DNA from: Natronohydrobacter sp.
GTDB taxonomy: Bacteria; Pseudomonadota; Alphaproteobacteria; Rhodobacterales; Rhodobacteraceae
Direction: 5' to 3'
Assembly: GCA_030603695.1 (NCBI GenBank)
Contig: JAUVXF010000005.1
Span: forward strand, 62,001-126,000
Length of the DNA: 64,000 nucleotides
Shown: positions 28,096 to 38,362 of the stretch, one piece after another
Layout: each line of letters starts with the position of its first letter
Position numbering within the stretch: position 1 is the first letter of the stretch
The notes under the pieces: generated by a model
Told to the model about the DNA's origin: nothing
What the model saw: the letters and a program-made list of their open reading frames with translations, nothing else
Database searches by the model: none
Position numbers and translations under genes: made by a program

Positions 28096-29325
28096 TTAGC
28101 CGCGATAGGCGCTCATGATGAGCGTCGCATTGGTTCCGCCAAAGCCGAAACTGTTGGAAAGAACCGAATCCAGTTCCACATTCTCGACCAGCGCTGTCGC
28201 GATTTCACCGGGGCGGATGGCAGGGTCAAGCTCGCGCACATTGGCAGAGGCCGCGATGAAATTGCCTTGCATCATCAGCAGCGAATAAATCGCCTCTTGC
28301 ACGCCCGTTGCGCCAAGGCTGTGGCCTGTCAGCGATTTTGTGGAAGAGATGGGGGGCACATTGCCTTCTCCGAAAATCCGCCGGATCGCTTCCACTTCGG
28401 TCACATCGCCTGCGGGGGTAGAGGTGCCATGCGCGTTGATATAGCTTACCTTGCGCCCCTCTGGCAGCGTCTCCAGTGCCAGCCGCATAGACCGCTCGCC
28501 ACCCTCTCCCGAAGGGGCCACCATGTCATGCCCGTCAGATGTTGCGCCATAGCCTGTCACTTCGGCATAGATTTTCGCGCCGCGTGCTTTGGCATGCTCC
28601 AACTCTTCCAGCACCAGCACGCCGCCACCGCCGCCAATCACGAACCCGTCGCGCGTGGCATCAAAGGCGCGGGCCGCGGTTTCCGGTGTGTCATTGTATT
28701 TCGAGGACATCGCGCCCATTGCATCAAACAGGCAAGACAGCGTCCAATCCAGTTCCTCGCCACCACCTGCAAAGACAATATCCTGTTTGCCCATCTGGAT
28801 TTGCTCTACGCCATTGCCAATGCAATGTGCACTGGTGGAACAGGCCGAGGTGATGGAATAGTTCACGCCCTTGATCTTGAAGGGCGTTGCCAGACAGGCA
28901 GAGTTTGTGGAGGACATGCAGCGCGTCACCATGAACGGCCCCATGCGCTTGGGGCTGCCCTTTTCGATCACAATCTGATGGGCCTGAAACAGGTTCGAGG
29001 TGGATGGCCCGCCAGACCCCATGATCAGGCCCGTGCGTGGGTTGGACACATCGCTTTCTTCCAGCCCGGAATCGGCAATAGCCTGTTCCATGGACAGGAA
29101 GTTATAGGCCGCACCTGGCCCCATGAAGCGCAGGTTGCGCTTGTCGATATGGTCTTCCAGCACGATTTGCGGCTTGCCATGCACCTGGCTGCGAAAACCG
29201 TGCTCGGCATATTCTGGCGAAAACACAATCCCCGAACGCCCGGCGCGCAGGCTTTGTGCCACTTCTGCGGCAGAATTTCCGATGGGCGAGATGATCCCCA
29301 GCCCGGTAATGACAACACGACGCAT
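28096..29325 (-). CDS. fabB: Beta-ketoacyl-ACP synthase I (FabB)
   Basis: A 409-residue ketoacyl synthase that elongates acyl-ACP, with FabB needed for unsaturated chains. The Cys nucleophile is in [16 protein letters not shown]; catalytic histidines are in [11 protein letters not shown] and [11 protein letters not shown]. The N terminus [17 protein letters not shown] fits the ATG at 29325; a preceding in-frame ATG one codon earlier is equivalent. It leads fabB-fabI. The usual partner fabA is not next to it; gltX occupies the upstream position. Confidence 0.93.
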   Translation of the reverse strand: MRRVVITGLGIISPIGNSAAEVAQSLRAGRSGIVFSPEYAEHGFRSQVHGKPQIVLEDHIDKRNLRFMGPGAAYNFLSMEQAIADSGLEESDVSNPRTGLIMGSGGPSTSNLFQAHQIVIEKGSPKRMGPFMVTRCMSSTNSACLATPFKIKGVNYSITSACSTSAHCIGNGVEQIQMGKQDIVFAGGGEELDWTLSCLFDAMGAMSSKYNDTPETAARAFDATRDGFVIGGGGGVLVLEELEHAKARGAKIYAEVTGYGATSDGHDMVAPSGEGGERSMRLALETLPEGRKVSYINAHGTSTPAGDVTEVEAIRRIFGEGNVPPISSTKSLTGHSLGATGVQEAIYSLLMMQGNFIAASANVRELDPAIRPGEIATALVENVELDSVLSNSFGFGGTNATLIMSAYRG

Positions 29326-29376
29326 CATGCCCCCCCAATAACTTTAATTGTGCCTGTCTAGGACAGCGCGGTGTTT

Positions 29377-29398
29377 GGGGCAAGCCTTGGCGTGCCCC
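29377..29398 (-). terminator. Weak stem-loop after gltX
   Basis: GGGGCA..TGCCCC flanking an imperfect inner stem, 11 bp past the gltX stop and 50 bp before the fabB start. No T run is present. Confidence 0.35.
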
Positions 29399-29408
29399 GG
29401 TTCAGCCC

Positions 29409-30743
29409 TCAGCGCCCCTCGCGCGCGGGAATGCGCTGCAAGAGCGGCATGAGGGCGGCCATTTCCGGCCCATGGGCCTGCCCTGTCAGGGCCTTGCGCA
29501 GCGGCATGAACAGCCCCTTGCCCTTGCGCCCGGTCGCGGCTTTGACTGCCGTTGTCCATTCGGCCCAGGCATCCGGCCCATAGGGCGGGGGCGGCAGCAG
29601 TTGCAGCGCCTCGGCCACGAAATCGTCATCCTCTGGCGCGATATCGGGGGTTGCACCATCGCGGCACAAGTCCCACCAGCCTGCCAGATCATCCAGTTTC
29701 GTGATATTCTCGCGCGCCACATCCCAGAAGGCTGGCGCCAGATCAGCCGGCACGCCAAGGCGCGCGATATCGTCCTGAACCGCACTGAAGGGACGCGATT
29801 GCAGATCGGCGCGTGTCAGAGGCCACAGGTCTTCGGGATCAAATTTCGTGGGGGCCGCGCCGAATTGCGACAGATCAAATCCCTCTGCAATCTCGTCCAG
29901 TGTCAGGCGCAATTCAACCGGCTGGTTGGAGCCAAGCCGCGCCATAAGCGAAAGCAGCGCCGCTGGCGTTACCCCCTGCGCGCGCAGATCGCGCAGTGAC
30001 AGCGTGCCCAGACGCTTGGACAGCGCCTCTCCCTGCGCACCTGTCAGAAGCGAGTGATGGGCAAAACCGGGGGCCGTGCCGCCCAGGGCTTCGATGATCT
30101 GGATTTGTGTTGCCGTGTTTGTCACATGGTCAGACCCGCGCACAATATGCGTGACGCCCATATCCATATCATCCACGACCGAGGCGAGGGTATAAAGAAC
30201 CTGCCCATCGGCGCGGATAAGCACCGGATCAGAGACGCTGGCCGCATCTATCGACAGCGCACCCAGAATGCCATCTTCCCACTCTATCCGCGTCTGGTTC
30301 AGCAAAAAGCGCCAATAGCCCGCACGATCAGCGCGCAAGGCGATCTTGGCCGCATCATCCAAATTCAGCGCCGCGCGATCATATACCGGGGGGCGGCCCA
30401 TATTCAGCTGTTTCTTGCGCTTGAGATCCAACTCGCCCGGCGTTTCGAAACACTCGTAAAACCGCCCATCCGCGCGCAGCGTATCTGCGGCGGCGTTATA
30501 GCGATCCAGCCGCTTGGATTGCTGTTCTATCCTGTCCCATGTCAGGCCCAGCCATTCCAGATCATGCTGGATGGCATCAATATATTCCTGTTTAGAGCGT
30601 TCCTGATCTGTATCATCCAGCCGTAAAATGAATTGCCCACCCGATTTGCGCGCAATCAGGTAGTTGAACAGCGCGGTGCGCAGATTGCCAATATGCAGAT
30701 AGCCTGTTGGCGAGGGCGCAAAGCGGGTAACGATGCTGGACAT
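29409..30743 (-). CDS. gltX: Glutamyl-tRNA synthetase
   Basis: A 444-residue class I synthetase that charges tRNA(Glu), or also tRNA(Gln) in organisms using GatCAB. The HIGH-type motif is FAPSPTGYLHIGNLRTALFN and the KMSKS-type motif is ALSKRLGTLSLRD. The ATG at 30743 (MSSIVTRFAPSPTG) fits the family; upstream in-frame sequence reads through a promoter-like region. Alphaproteobacteria often carry two GluRS genes, so a paralogue may exist elsewhere. Confidence 0.93.
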   Translation of the reverse strand: MSSIVTRFAPSPTGYLHIGNLRTALFNYLIARKSGGQFILRLDDTDQERSKQEYIDAIQHDLEWLGLTWDRIEQQSKRLDRYNAAADTLRADGRFYECFETPGELDLKRKKQLNMGRPPVYDRAALNLDDAAKIALRADRAGYWRFLLNQTRIEWEDGILGALSIDAASVSDPVLIRADGQVLYTLASVVDDMDMGVTHIVRGSDHVTNTATQIQIIEALGGTAPGFAHHSLLTGAQGEALSKRLGTLSLRDLRAQGVTPAALLSLMARLGSNQPVELRLTLDEIAEGFDLSQFGAAPTKFDPEDLWPLTRADLQSRPFSAVQDDIARLGVPADLAPAFWDVARENITKLDDLAGWWDLCRDGATPDIAPEDDDFVAEALQLLPPPPYGPDAWAEWTTAVKAATGRKGKGLFMPLRKALTGQAHGPEMAALMPLLQRIPAREGR

Positions 30744-30936
30744 GTCAGAAAACCTCTGGAAAACCAGCCTTTCTCTTTCACAAGCCCCGCCGCAGTGCAA
30801 GGGCCGCGCTGCATTCCCGATAGGCTCACAGTTGCGCCAGCGGGTTAAAATGCGGATTTTTGCCCAAGACATATGGGGCTTGGGGCGCTAGACTCCAACC
30901 AGCGCGCCGCGTGGAACAACCGTGTCGGAGGGGAAT

Positions 30937-32925
30937 ATGCGTCTGATCAAAGCATTTGTCGCCATGCTGTTGGGTGTGATTGTGCTGGTCGTTGCGGCAA
31001 TGTTGCTGATGCCCGCAGATCGGATTGCCCAGATCGCGGCACAGCAATTTCAGGCCAATACAGGGCGCAGCTTGCACATTGGCGGCGAGGTGCGGCCGAG
31101 TTTCTACCCTGTTATCGGGGCAACCGCGTTCGATGTGGAAATCGGCAATCCCGATTGGGCCGGGGAGGGGCCTATGCTCAGCGCCGAGGGCATGGATATC
31201 GGGCTGGATATGACCGCACTGTTTCGCGGCGATATCTTGATAGAGCGGATTGTCCTGCAAGCGCCCAGAGTGCATCTGATCCGTGATGCGCAAGGGCGTG
31301 CGAATTGGGATTTCACGCAACAGGCCCGCCCGGCCGCAGCAGGAACCGACGCGCCAGCAGGGCAAGCCGAAGCGCGCCAGATATCCTTGGCGGCAGCGCG
31401 CATTGCCAATGGCAGCCTGCGCTTTGACGATGCGCAAAGCAACACCGCCTTTGTGCTGGAAGGGTTGAACGCCAGCCTGGCCATGCCCGCGCTGGAAGGG
31501 CCTGCCGATCTGACGGCCGCCGGGGTTTTGAATGGTCAGCCGTTTGAGATAAGCGCCCAAACCGAAGATGCCGCGCGCCTGCTATCTGGCGCGGTTGCTC
31601 CTGTTACGCTGGAAGGTTCAGCCGCGGGGGGGCGGCTGTCTTTTGCAGGGCGCTTCGGCTTGGGCAATCTGGAGTTTGATGGCCAGCTTGCTGCCGAACT
31701 GCCTGCTTTGCGCCCGGTATTGCAACTGGCAGGGCAAACGGGCGATGAATTGGCGCGCAGCTATTTGCCACTTGGGCTAAGCGGGCGGATCACCCGCACC
31801 GCCGATGGCGGCATTTACACGCGCGAGGCGCAATTCCGGGCTGGTGCCGTGCGCCTGTCCGGTGGGCTTGATCTCTTGCCGGGGGGCGAGCGGCCGCGCC
31901 TGACAGGCCAGCTTGCTGGCGATGTGCTGGATTTGCGCAGCGCCAGCACCGGGCAAAGCAGCGCAGCCCAGACGCAGGCGGCCAATGCGGGCTGGTCACG
32001 CGCGCCAATAGATGCCAGCGCGCTGGGGCTGGTAGATGCTGAAATCTCGCTCTCTCTCAATGGGTTGCAAACTGATTTTACAACATTTGGCCGCACGCGC
32101 CTTGGGCTGAGCATTGACCGCGCCCGCGCTGTGGTGGCGTTTCGCGAGGTGGCGCTATTTGGCGGGCAGATGACGGGCGAATTTGTTGTCAATAACCGCG
32201 CGGGCCTGTCTGTGGGCGGCAATCTGCGCCTGCGCGAGATCAACTTGTTGCCGTTGCTGACTGAATTGGCCGATTATCGGCGTATCCAAGGCCCGGCCGA
32301 TCTGGATGTGCAGTTTCTGGGCGTGGGCAATACATTGCATGCCATCATGAACAGCCTGCGCGGCGAGGGGCGCTTGGCGCTTGGCGCGGGCGAATTGCTG
32401 GGCTTTGATCTGGCAGGCATGCTGCGCAATCTGGACATGTCCTATATGGGCGAGGGGCGGCGCACGGTATATCAATCCGTGACTGGCAGTTTCACCATGG
32501 CCGAGGGTGTGTTGCGCAATGAGGATCTGCGGCTGGAGGCCACGAGTTTTTCTGTCACCGGGCGCGGGCAAGTGGGGTTGGGCGCGCGCAATCTGGATTA
32601 CCGGATTGTGCCCGCCGCCCTGCGCAATGAAGATAGCCTGCGCGTGCCGCTGATGATTACCGGGCCATGGGATGCGCCGCGCTTCCGGCTGGATATGGAG
32701 GCACTCGCGCGTGAACAGTTGCAAGCCGAACAAGAGCGGCTGGAAGAGCTTGCCCGCCAAGAGGCGCAGCGTCTGGAAGAACGCGCGCGCTCCGAGGCCG
32801 TGCAGCGGATAGAGCGCGAACTTGGCGTGGAAGCGCAACAGGGCGAGAGTGTGCAAGACACGATCCGGCGCGGGGTGGAAGAAGAATTGGGCCGCCGCTT
32901 GCGTGGCCTGATGGGGGGGAACTAG
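30937..32925 (+). CDS. AsmA family inner-membrane-anchored protein
   Basis: A 662-residue AsmA-like protein. One N-terminal membrane helix (FVAMLLGVIVLVVAAMLLM) is followed by a large periplasmic beta-rich region with the AsmA start QFQANTGRSLHIGGEVRPSF. The C-terminal AsmA_2 part includes LLGFDLAGMLRNLDMSYMG, followed by an Arg/Glu-rich coiled tail (about residues 590-650). Family members act in outer-membrane biogenesis and lipid transport between membranes. The ATG at 30937 follows GGAGGGGA. Divergent from gltX. Confidence 0.82.
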   Translation: MRLIKAFVAMLLGVIVLVVAAMLLMPADRIAQIAAQQFQANTGRSLHIGGEVRPSFYPVIGATAFDVEIGNPDWAGEGPMLSAEGMDIGLDMTALFRGDILIERIVLQAPRVHLIRDAQGRANWDFTQQARPAAAGTDAPAGQAEARQISLAAARIANGSLRFDDAQSNTAFVLEGLNASLAMPALEGPADLTAAGVLNGQPFEISAQTEDAARLLSGAVAPVTLEGSAAGGRLSFAGRFGLGNLEFDGQLAAELPALRPVLQLAGQTGDELARSYLPLGLSGRITRTADGGIYTREAQFRAGAVRLSGGLDLLPGGERPRLTGQLAGDVLDLRSASTGQSSAAQTQAANAGWSRAPIDASALGLVDAEISLSLNGLQTDFTTFGRTRLGLSIDRARAVVAFREVALFGGQMTGEFVVNNRAGLSVGGNLRLREINLLPLLTELADYRRIQGPADLDVQFLGVGNTLHAIMNSLRGEGRLALGAGELLGFDLAGMLRNLDMSYMGEGRRTVYQSVTGSFTMAEGVLRNEDLRLEATSFSVTGRGQVGLGARNLDYRIVPAALRNEDSLRVPLMITGPWDAPRFRLDMEALAREQLQAEQERLEELARQEAQRLEERARSEAVQRIERELGVEAQQGESVQDTIRRGVEEELGRRLRGLMGGN

Positions 32926-33125
32926 GCGCCCCGCTCTGCCTGCGCCATACGCGGCCCGCTCGATCATGCTTTGGGGGGTAGCAAAGGCGCGATTGGATAA
33001 ATGTCGCGCCCAGCACGTTTTCCCGCGTTTCAGGGCTGGAAGTTTTGAAAAACCCGCGACATACTCCACTCAGGGAGACGAGGCTCTCTGCGTAAACCAA
33101 ACACGCCCAACAAAAAGGCAAACGC

Positions 33126-33359
33126 ATGGCCAGTGAAAAACAAAACCTGCAAGACGCATTTCTCAATCATGTTCGCAAGAACAAGGTTCCGGTGACTGTA
33201 TTCCTGATCAATGGGGTCAAGCTGCAAGGCGTGATCACATGGTTCGACAATTTCTGTGTGCTGCTGCGGCGCGATGGGCAAAGTCAGCTTGTCTACAAGC
33301 ACGCGATTTCAACCATCATGCCCGGACAGCCAATTTCCCTGTATGAGGGAGAAAGCTGA
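33126..33359 (+). CDS. hfq: RNA chaperone Hfq
   Basis: A 77-residue Sm-like RNA chaperone. Sm1 spans [21 protein letters not shown]-type sequence, including [17 protein letters not shown] and Phe-Asp in TWFDNF. Sm2 is [12 protein letters not shown]. It forms a hexamer that pairs small RNAs with mRNAs. It is short, with almost no C-terminal tail, as in other alphaproteobacteria. hflX follows after 8 bp, the widespread hfq-hflX pair. Confidence 0.97.
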   Translation: MASEKQNLQDAFLNHVRKNKVPVTVFLINGVKLQGVITWFDNFCVLLRRDGQSQLVYKHAISTIMPGQPISLYEGES

Positions 33360-33367
33360 TCTCGCAC

Positions 33368-34666
33368 ATGGCGGCAGAAGCAAGCGAGACAGGCAAAGAA
33401 ACACGAACAGGCCCGACGCGGGCCTTCGTAATTCATCCTGAGATAAAGTCGCAACATTCCTCGCGCGCGCCCGAACTTGCACTGGCCGAAGCGGTGGCGC
33501 TTGCCCATGCCTTGCCGGGGCTGGACATTGTGGAGAGCACTGTGGTGCGCCTGCCAAAGGCGCAGCCCGGAATGCTGTTTGGTTCTGGCAAGGTGGAAGA
33601 ACTGCATGCCAGGATCGAAGAGGCCGAAGTCGAACTTGTGCTGATAGATGGCCCTGTAACCCCCGTGCAACAGCGCAACCTTGAACGCGCCTGGGGGGTC
33701 AAGCTGCTGGATCGCACCGGGCTTATTCTGGAAATCTTCGCCGATCGTGCGCGCACGCGCGAAGGGGTGTTGCAGGTGGAACTTGCGGCGCTGAGCTATC
33801 AGCGCACCCGCCTTGTGCGTGCCTGGACACATCTGGAGCGCCAGCGCGGTGGCCTTGGCTTTGTCGGCGGGCCGGGCGAAACCCAGATAGAGGCAGACCG
33901 CCGCGCGATTGATACCCAGATGGTGCGCCTGCGCCGCCAGTTGGAAAAAGTGGTGAAAACGCGCGAATTGCACCGCGCCGCAAGGCGCAAAGTGCCGTTT
34001 CCCGTGGTGGCGCTGGTGGGCTATACCAATGCGGGAAAATCCACGCTGTTCAACCGCCTGACAGGGGCAGAAGTGCTGGCCAAGGACATGCTGTTCGCCA
34101 CGCTTGATCCCACCATGCGCGCGGTGCGTCTGCCCACCGGCAAGGATGTGATTCTCTCTGATACCGTGGGCTTCATTTCCGATCTGCCCACGCAGCTTGT
34201 TGCCGCATTCCGTGCCACATTGGAAGAAGTGCTGGAGGCTGATCTTATCGTGCATGTGCGCGACATCTCGCACCCGGAAACGGAAGAGCAGGCGCGCAAT
34301 GTGCGCGATATTCTGTCTGATCTTGGCGTAAACACCCAAACCCGCCAGTTTGAATTGTGGAATAAGGCGGATCTTTTGCCCCCTGCCCAGCATGCGGCGC
34401 TTCTGGAACGTGCCCGCATGGAAGACACTGTTTTTCTGGGGTCTTCTGTCACGGGCGAAGGGCTTTCCGCCCTGTTTGATGCGCTGACAGAGCACTTGGA
34501 TGACACGCGGCACGCGGCAGAATTGCACCTGCCATTTGCGGCAGGCCGCGCGCGCGCATGGCTTTATGAACAGGGCGTGGTAACGTCCGAGCGCGAGGAT
34601 GAAGACGGGTATCTGGTGCAGGTGCAGTGGACAGACCGTCAGAAACGAGTGTTTCGCAGACTGTGA
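33368..34666 (+). CDS. hflX: Ribosome-associated GTPase HflX
   Basis: A 432-residue OBG-HflX GTPase that binds the 50S subunit and can split or rescue ribosomes under stress. The N-terminal HflX domain contains GMLFGSGKVEEL and a helical linker RLRRQLEKVVKTRELHR. The G domain has G1 LVGYTNAGKSTLFN, G3 DTVGFISDLP and G4 NKAD. The Arg-rich GLGFVGGPGETQIEADRR patch is conserved. Co-transcribed with hfq. Confidence 0.94.
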   Translation: MAAEASETGKETRTGPTRAFVIHPEIKSQHSSRAPELALAEAVALAHALPGLDIVESTVVRLPKAQPGMLFGSGKVEELHARIEEAEVELVLIDGPVTPVQQRNLERAWGVKLLDRTGLILEIFADRARTREGVLQVELAALSYQRTRLVRAWTHLERQRGGLGFVGGPGETQIEADRRAIDTQMVRLRRQLEKVVKTRELHRAARRKVPFPVVALVGYTNAGKSTLFNRLTGAEVLAKDMLFATLDPTMRAVRLPTGKDVILSDTVGFISDLPTQLVAAFRATLEEVLEADLIVHVRDISHPETEEQARNVRDILSDLGVNTQTRQFELWNKADLLPPAQHAALLERARMEDTVFLGSSVTGEGLSALFDALTEHLDDTRHAAELHLPFAAGRARAWLYEQGVVTSEREDEDGYLVQVQWTDRQKRVFRRL

Positions 34667-34733
34667 GATTTCTGGTGCGGCGCGCTTTGGAAAGTCACGA
34701 TGCGGCCCAGAATTTGCCACGATGGCTTCGTAG

Positions 34734-34748
34734 TTAAATTGTTATTAA
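34734..34748. promoter_or_regulatory. CtrA box upstream of the diguanylate cyclase
   Basis: TTAA-ATTGTTA-TTAA is an exact TTAA-N7-TTAA match, 53 bp upstream of the GGDEF gene start and about 67 bp after the hflX stop. CtrA binding is inferred. Confidence 0.7.
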
Positions 34749-34801
34749 GCATCAGTCTGGTTGGTCTGCCAGCAAGCGGTTTTTGAAAACAGGTTATCAC
34801 A

Positions 34802-35638
34802 ATGAATATGGCATTTGATTTTCCCGAACACTCCGCTCCGGCGCCCGAAGCATTTTCCGCACCCGATCCGATTGCAGAGCAATATGATACGATCCTCTAT
34901 CTTGTTCGCCAAACCACAGGCGCGCGCCATGTTGCCATTCAGTTTGATGGCGCGCCCCTGCCGCCAGCCCCCGCCGGTATGGCCAGCATTCAGGCGCCGA
35001 TTGTGCATCAGGGCCGCCGCATTGGCCTGCTGCGGGCCTATGCAAAGGAATTCGAATCCGGCGCGGGCCATCTTTTGGCCGGGTTTGCCGTGCTGGTGGC
35101 AGAGCATCACGCGCTTTGGTCTGTCTCGCATTGCGACATGCTGACAAAGGCACTGACGCGCCGCGCCTTCATGGCCGATCTTGGGCGCGCCATGTCCACA
35201 TGGCAGCGCAGCGGTATTCCCTGCTCGCTGGTGATGTTCGATCTGGATCACTTCAAGAAAATCAATGATACCCACGGCCATGCCGCCGGGGATGCGGTGT
35301 TGCGCGCCGTAGCCCATGTGGTGCAATCCGAATTGCGCCCCTGCGACCGTCTGGGCCGCTTGGGCGGCGAGGAGTTTGGCGTTCTTTTGCTGGCGGATGC
35401 TGATGCCGCGGTCGAGATTGCAGAGCGTTTGCGCCGCGTGATCGAAGGCACGATTGTCCGTGATTTTCCGCAGGTTGATTTCACGGCCAGTCTGGGTGTG
35501 GCAACCGCCTCGGCAGAGATAGAAACACGCGATGCGCTGATCGCAACGGCGGATGCGTATCTTTATGAGGCGAAATCTGCCGGGCGCAACCGCGTGCAAG
35601 CTTTGGTCAGTGTGCCTGTTTTGGACAGTTGGGAGTGA
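34802..35638 (+). CDS. Diguanylate cyclase (GGDEF)
   Basis: A 278-residue soluble protein. The N-terminal 105 residues form a small GAF-like region without a recognisable ligand motif. The GGDEF domain starts near SHCDMLTKALTRRAF; substrate loop FDLDHFKKINDTHGHAAGD; active site GGEEF (188-192). An RxxD inhibitory site (Arg179-Pro-Cys-Asp182) lies five residues before it, so product feedback is likely. It makes c-di-GMP from GTP. A CtrA box lies upstream. No transmembrane segment or EAL domain is present. Confidence 0.9.
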   Translation: MNMAFDFPEHSAPAPEAFSAPDPIAEQYDTILYLVRQTTGARHVAIQFDGAPLPPAPAGMASIQAPIVHQGRRIGLLRAYAKEFESGAGHLLAGFAVLVAEHHALWSVSHCDMLTKALTRRAFMADLGRAMSTWQRSGIPCSLVMFDLDHFKKINDTHGHAAGDAVLRAVAHVVQSELRPCDRLGRLGGEEFGVLLLADADAAVEIAERLRRVIEGTIVRDFPQVDFTASLGVATASAEIETRDALIATADAYLYEAKSAGRNRVQALVSVPVLDSWE

Positions 35639-35770
35639 AGAAACCCGCCGATCCAAACAGGAAATTGTCCCGATTCTTAATTTGGGGCTTTGAATGGGCC
35701 GCAAGACCCCATAAATGAGATGCGTAAGACTGTGCGGCAAAACGGGATCGCACAGCCAAGGGAGATACGC

Positions 35771-35995
35771 ATGCTGAACAATATTGGCCCCGCAGGCTTT
35801 ATCATCATCGCGGTTGTGGTGCTTGTGCTTTTTGGGCGCGGCAAGGTAAGTGCGCTGATGGGTGAGGTTGGCAAGGGCATAACCTCGTTCAAGAAGGGCC
35901 TGAAAGATGGTTCGGACGAGATTGAGAAATCCTCTGACGATGCCGCAAGAACCGCGCGTGACATCACCCCGGAGCATGACAAGGACAAAGCCTGA
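35771..35995 (+). CDS. tatA: Sec-independent translocase subunit TatA
   Basis: A 74-residue protein: one N-terminal membrane helix ([18 protein letters not shown]), the FG hinge, then an amphipathic helix and charged tail. The ATG at 35771 follows GGAGATACGC. TatA multimers form the pore for folded proteins. First gene of tatABC. The oppA-like protein at 61.6 kb carries a twin-arginine signal and is a possible client. Confidence 0.93.
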   Translation: MLNNIGPAGFIIIAVVVLVLFGRGKVSALMGEVGKGITSFKKGLKDGSDEIEKSSDDAARTARDITPEHDKDKA

Positions 35996-36106
35996 TCGCG
36001 GCTTTCGGCTGGGTCTGATACGGGTTTGTGCTGTTTTTTCCGCGCCTGAACCGGCCGGGACAGGGGTGTATTGCGCACCCGCCCTCACAGAGGCAAAGGG
36101 AATGTG

Positions 36107-36589
36107 ATGTTTGATATCGGCTGGACAGAGCTGATGGTGATCGGCATTGTGGCGCTGATCGTGGTAGGGCCAAAAGACCTGCCAAAAATGTTTCGCACCC
36201 TTGGTCAATTTACCGCAAAAGCCCGTGGGATGGCGCGTGAATTCCAGCGCGCCATGGATGACGCCGCAGATTCAAGCGGCGTGAAGGATGTGGCGCGCGA
36301 CTTGCGCAAGGCCACTGATACGCAGGGCATGGGGCTGGATGACCTGAATAAAATGCGCAACTGGGATCCGCTGAAAGACGATGGCGACGGCGCTAAAAAG
36401 ACGTCTGGCGGCAAGACGGTTGGCGGCAAATCCTCAGATGACGCTGCCGCAAAAGCCGAGGCGGAAGACGACGCCGCAATGGCGCGGATGTCAGACGAGA
36501 TGGACAAGCACAAGGCCGCAGCAGCAACCGCCGCGCCGAAAGGTGAAACGCCTTCGGGTGACACCGCCCAAGACAAGAGCAAGGCATGA
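36107..36589 (+). CDS. tatB: Sec-independent translocase subunit TatB
   Basis: A 160-residue protein beginning [20 protein letters not shown] with the conserved membrane helix and VGPKDLP. It continues as a long amphipathic helix and an Ala/Lys/Asp-rich tail. The ATG at 36107 matches the family N terminus. TatB with TatC recognises twin-arginine signals. The stop overlaps tatC by 4 bp (ATGA). Confidence 0.93.
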   Translation: MFDIGWTELMVIGIVALIVVGPKDLPKMFRTLGQFTAKARGMAREFQRAMDDAADSSGVKDVARDLRKATDTQGMGLDDLNKMRNWDPLKDDGDGAKKTSGGKTVGGKSSDDAAAKAEAEDDAAMARMSDEMDKHKAAAATAAPKGETPSGDTAQDKSKA

Positions 36590-37458
36590 GCAGTTCCAGC
36601 CCGCAAAACGATATCGACGACAAAAGCGCGCCGCTGATTGAACATCTGGCAGAGCTGCGCACGCGGATCATAAAATCCGTGCTGGCCTTTGTGGTGGCGA
36701 TGGTGGCCTGTTTCGGGATTGCCACGCCGATCTTCAACTTCCTGACAGCGCCCCTGTGCGATGCTTTGGCCGCGCGCGGGCAGGATTGCGACCTGATTTT
36801 TATCAGCCCGCAAGAGGGGTTTTTCGTGGCCATCAAGGTTTCTGTCCTTGGCGGGTTCATGCTGTCTTTCCCGGTGATAGCCCATCAGATGTGGCGGTTT
36901 GTGGCACCTGGCCTTTATCGGTCAGAGAAAAACGCGTTTTTGCCATTTCTGGTGGCGTCGCCCTTCATGTTCTTTCTGGGGGCGTCTTTTGCCTTCTACG
37001 CGGTCACGCCGCTGGCCTATAATTTCTTCTTGGGGTTTCAGCAGTTCGGCATGGGCGGCGAAGTGGCAGAGGGGGCGACTGCGCCCTTGTCTGTGGTGTT
37101 CCAAGGCTCTGCCCAAGCCTATCTGAACCTGACCATCAAGTTTATCGTGGCTTTTGGCCTGTGCTTCCAGTTGCCGGTCTTGCTGACATTGATGGGCAAG
37201 GCGGGGCTTGTGTCCGCGGCCGGGCTGCGCGCGGGGCGCAAATGGGCGGTGGTGGGTATCCTGACGCTGGCAGCGCTTGTAACCCCTCCAGATGTCGTAA
37301 CCCAGATCATTCTGTTTGTAGTGGTCTATGGGCTTTATGAAATATCCATCCGGCTGGTGGCCATGGTAGAGCGCAAGCGCAATGAGGAATTGCGCCGCGC
37401 GGGCCTGTTGGATGACGATGATCCTGTCTTTGAAGACGAGCTGGAAGGCGAGAAATGA
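36586..37458 (+). CDS. tatC: Sec-independent translocase subunit TatC
   Basis: A 290-residue six-helix membrane protein and the receptor for twin-arginine signals. Conserved: [16 protein letters not shown], then [15 protein letters not shown], then [14 protein letters not shown], with the functionally important Glu. Overlaps tatB upstream and the DUF815 gene downstream by 4 bp each, so tatB-tatC-DUF815 form one coupled unit. Confidence 0.95.
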   Translation: MSSSSPQNDIDDKSAPLIEHLAELRTRIIKSVLAFVVAMVACFGIATPIFNFLTAPLCDALAARGQDCDLIFISPQEGFFVAIKVSVLGGFMLSFPVIAHQMWRFVAPGLYRSEKNAFLPFLVASPFMFFLGASFAFYAVTPLAYNFFLGFQQFGMGGEVAEGATAPLSVVFQGSAQAYLNLTIKFIVAFGLCFQLPVLLTLMGKAGLVSAAGLRAGRKWAVVGILTLAALVTPPDVVTQIILFVVVYGLYEISIRLVAMVERKRNEELRRAGLLDDDDPVFEDELEGEK

Positions 37459-38327
37459 CCGATGCGCCAATGGCCGTGGCGCAAGAGGGCGACAGCCTGC
37501 GCCGGATTGCAGAGGCGTTGGAACGCCTCTCTCCGCGCTTGGCCCCCGCGCCCCGGATTGCCGAGGCCGATGCCTTTATCTGGCATGTCGCGCCAGACCG
37601 TTTGCAGCCTGTGCCTGAAGTAAACCGCGTTGCGCTGGATTTGCTGCTGGGCATAGGCCGGGCACGTGATACGCTTTTGGCGAATACTGTTCAATTTGCC
37701 CGCGGCCTGCCTGCGAATAACGCCCTGTTATGGGGCGCGCGGGGGATGGGGAAATCTTCGCTGGTGAAGGCCGTGCATGCGCGCGTGCTGGAGATGGTGC
37801 CAGACAGCGCCCTGAAACTGGTGGAAATCCAGCGCGAGGATTTGCCCACAATCGGGCGGTTGATGGGGCATTTGCGCCAAGCGCCCGCGCGGTTTGTGCT
37901 GTTTTGCGACGATCTGTCCTTTAGCCATGATGATCAGCATTACAAATCCCTCAAGGCCGTGCTGGATGGCGGAATAGAGGGGCGGCCAGAGAATGTGGTG
38001 CTTTATGCCACATCGAATCGCCGCCACCTGATGCCCCGTGACATGATCGAAAATGAACGCTCTTCCGCCATTACCCCATCCGAGGCGGTGGAAGAGAAAG
38101 TGTCGCTTTCTGACAGATTCGGGCTGTGGCTTGGCTTTCATCCCTGCGGGCAGGATGAGTTTTTGGCGATGATCGAAGGCTATTGTGCGGCCTATGGGAT
38201 GCAGATTGACCCTGCGCGCCTGCGCGCAGAGGCGATTGAGTGGCAGGCCACGCGTGGCAGCCGCTCTGGCCGTGTGGCATGGCAGTTTTTCACCGATCTT
38301 GCCGGGCGCGAGGGTGTGCGCCTGTAA
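37455..38327 (+). CDS. DUF815-family AAA ATPase
   Basis: A 290-residue P-loop ATPase. Walker A is [16 protein letters not shown], Walker [15 protein letters not shown], sensor-type [14 protein letters not shown], and an Arg-rich [10 protein letters not shown] follows. The C-terminal lid contains [21 protein letters not shown]815 proteins are common but have no firmly established function. Translational overlap with tatC suggests a role linked to Tat export or simply shared expression. Confidence 0.82.
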   Translation: MTDAPMAVAQEGDSLRRIAEALERLSPRLAPAPRIAEADAFIWHVAPDRLQPVPEVNRVALDLLLGIGRARDTLLANTVQFARGLPANNALLWGARGMGKSSLVKAVHARVLEMVPDSALKLVEIQREDLPTIGRLMGHLRQAPARFVLFCDDLSFSHDDQHYKSLKAVLDGGIEGRPENVVLYATSNRRHLMPRDMIENERSSAITPSEAVEEKVSLSDRFGLWLGFHPCGQDEFLAMIEGYCAAYGMQIDPARLRAEAIEWQATRGSRSGRVAWQFFTDLAGREGVRL

Positions 38328-38362
38328 CGGGTCTGGGCGCAGTATTCCCAAGCCCGCACCGC

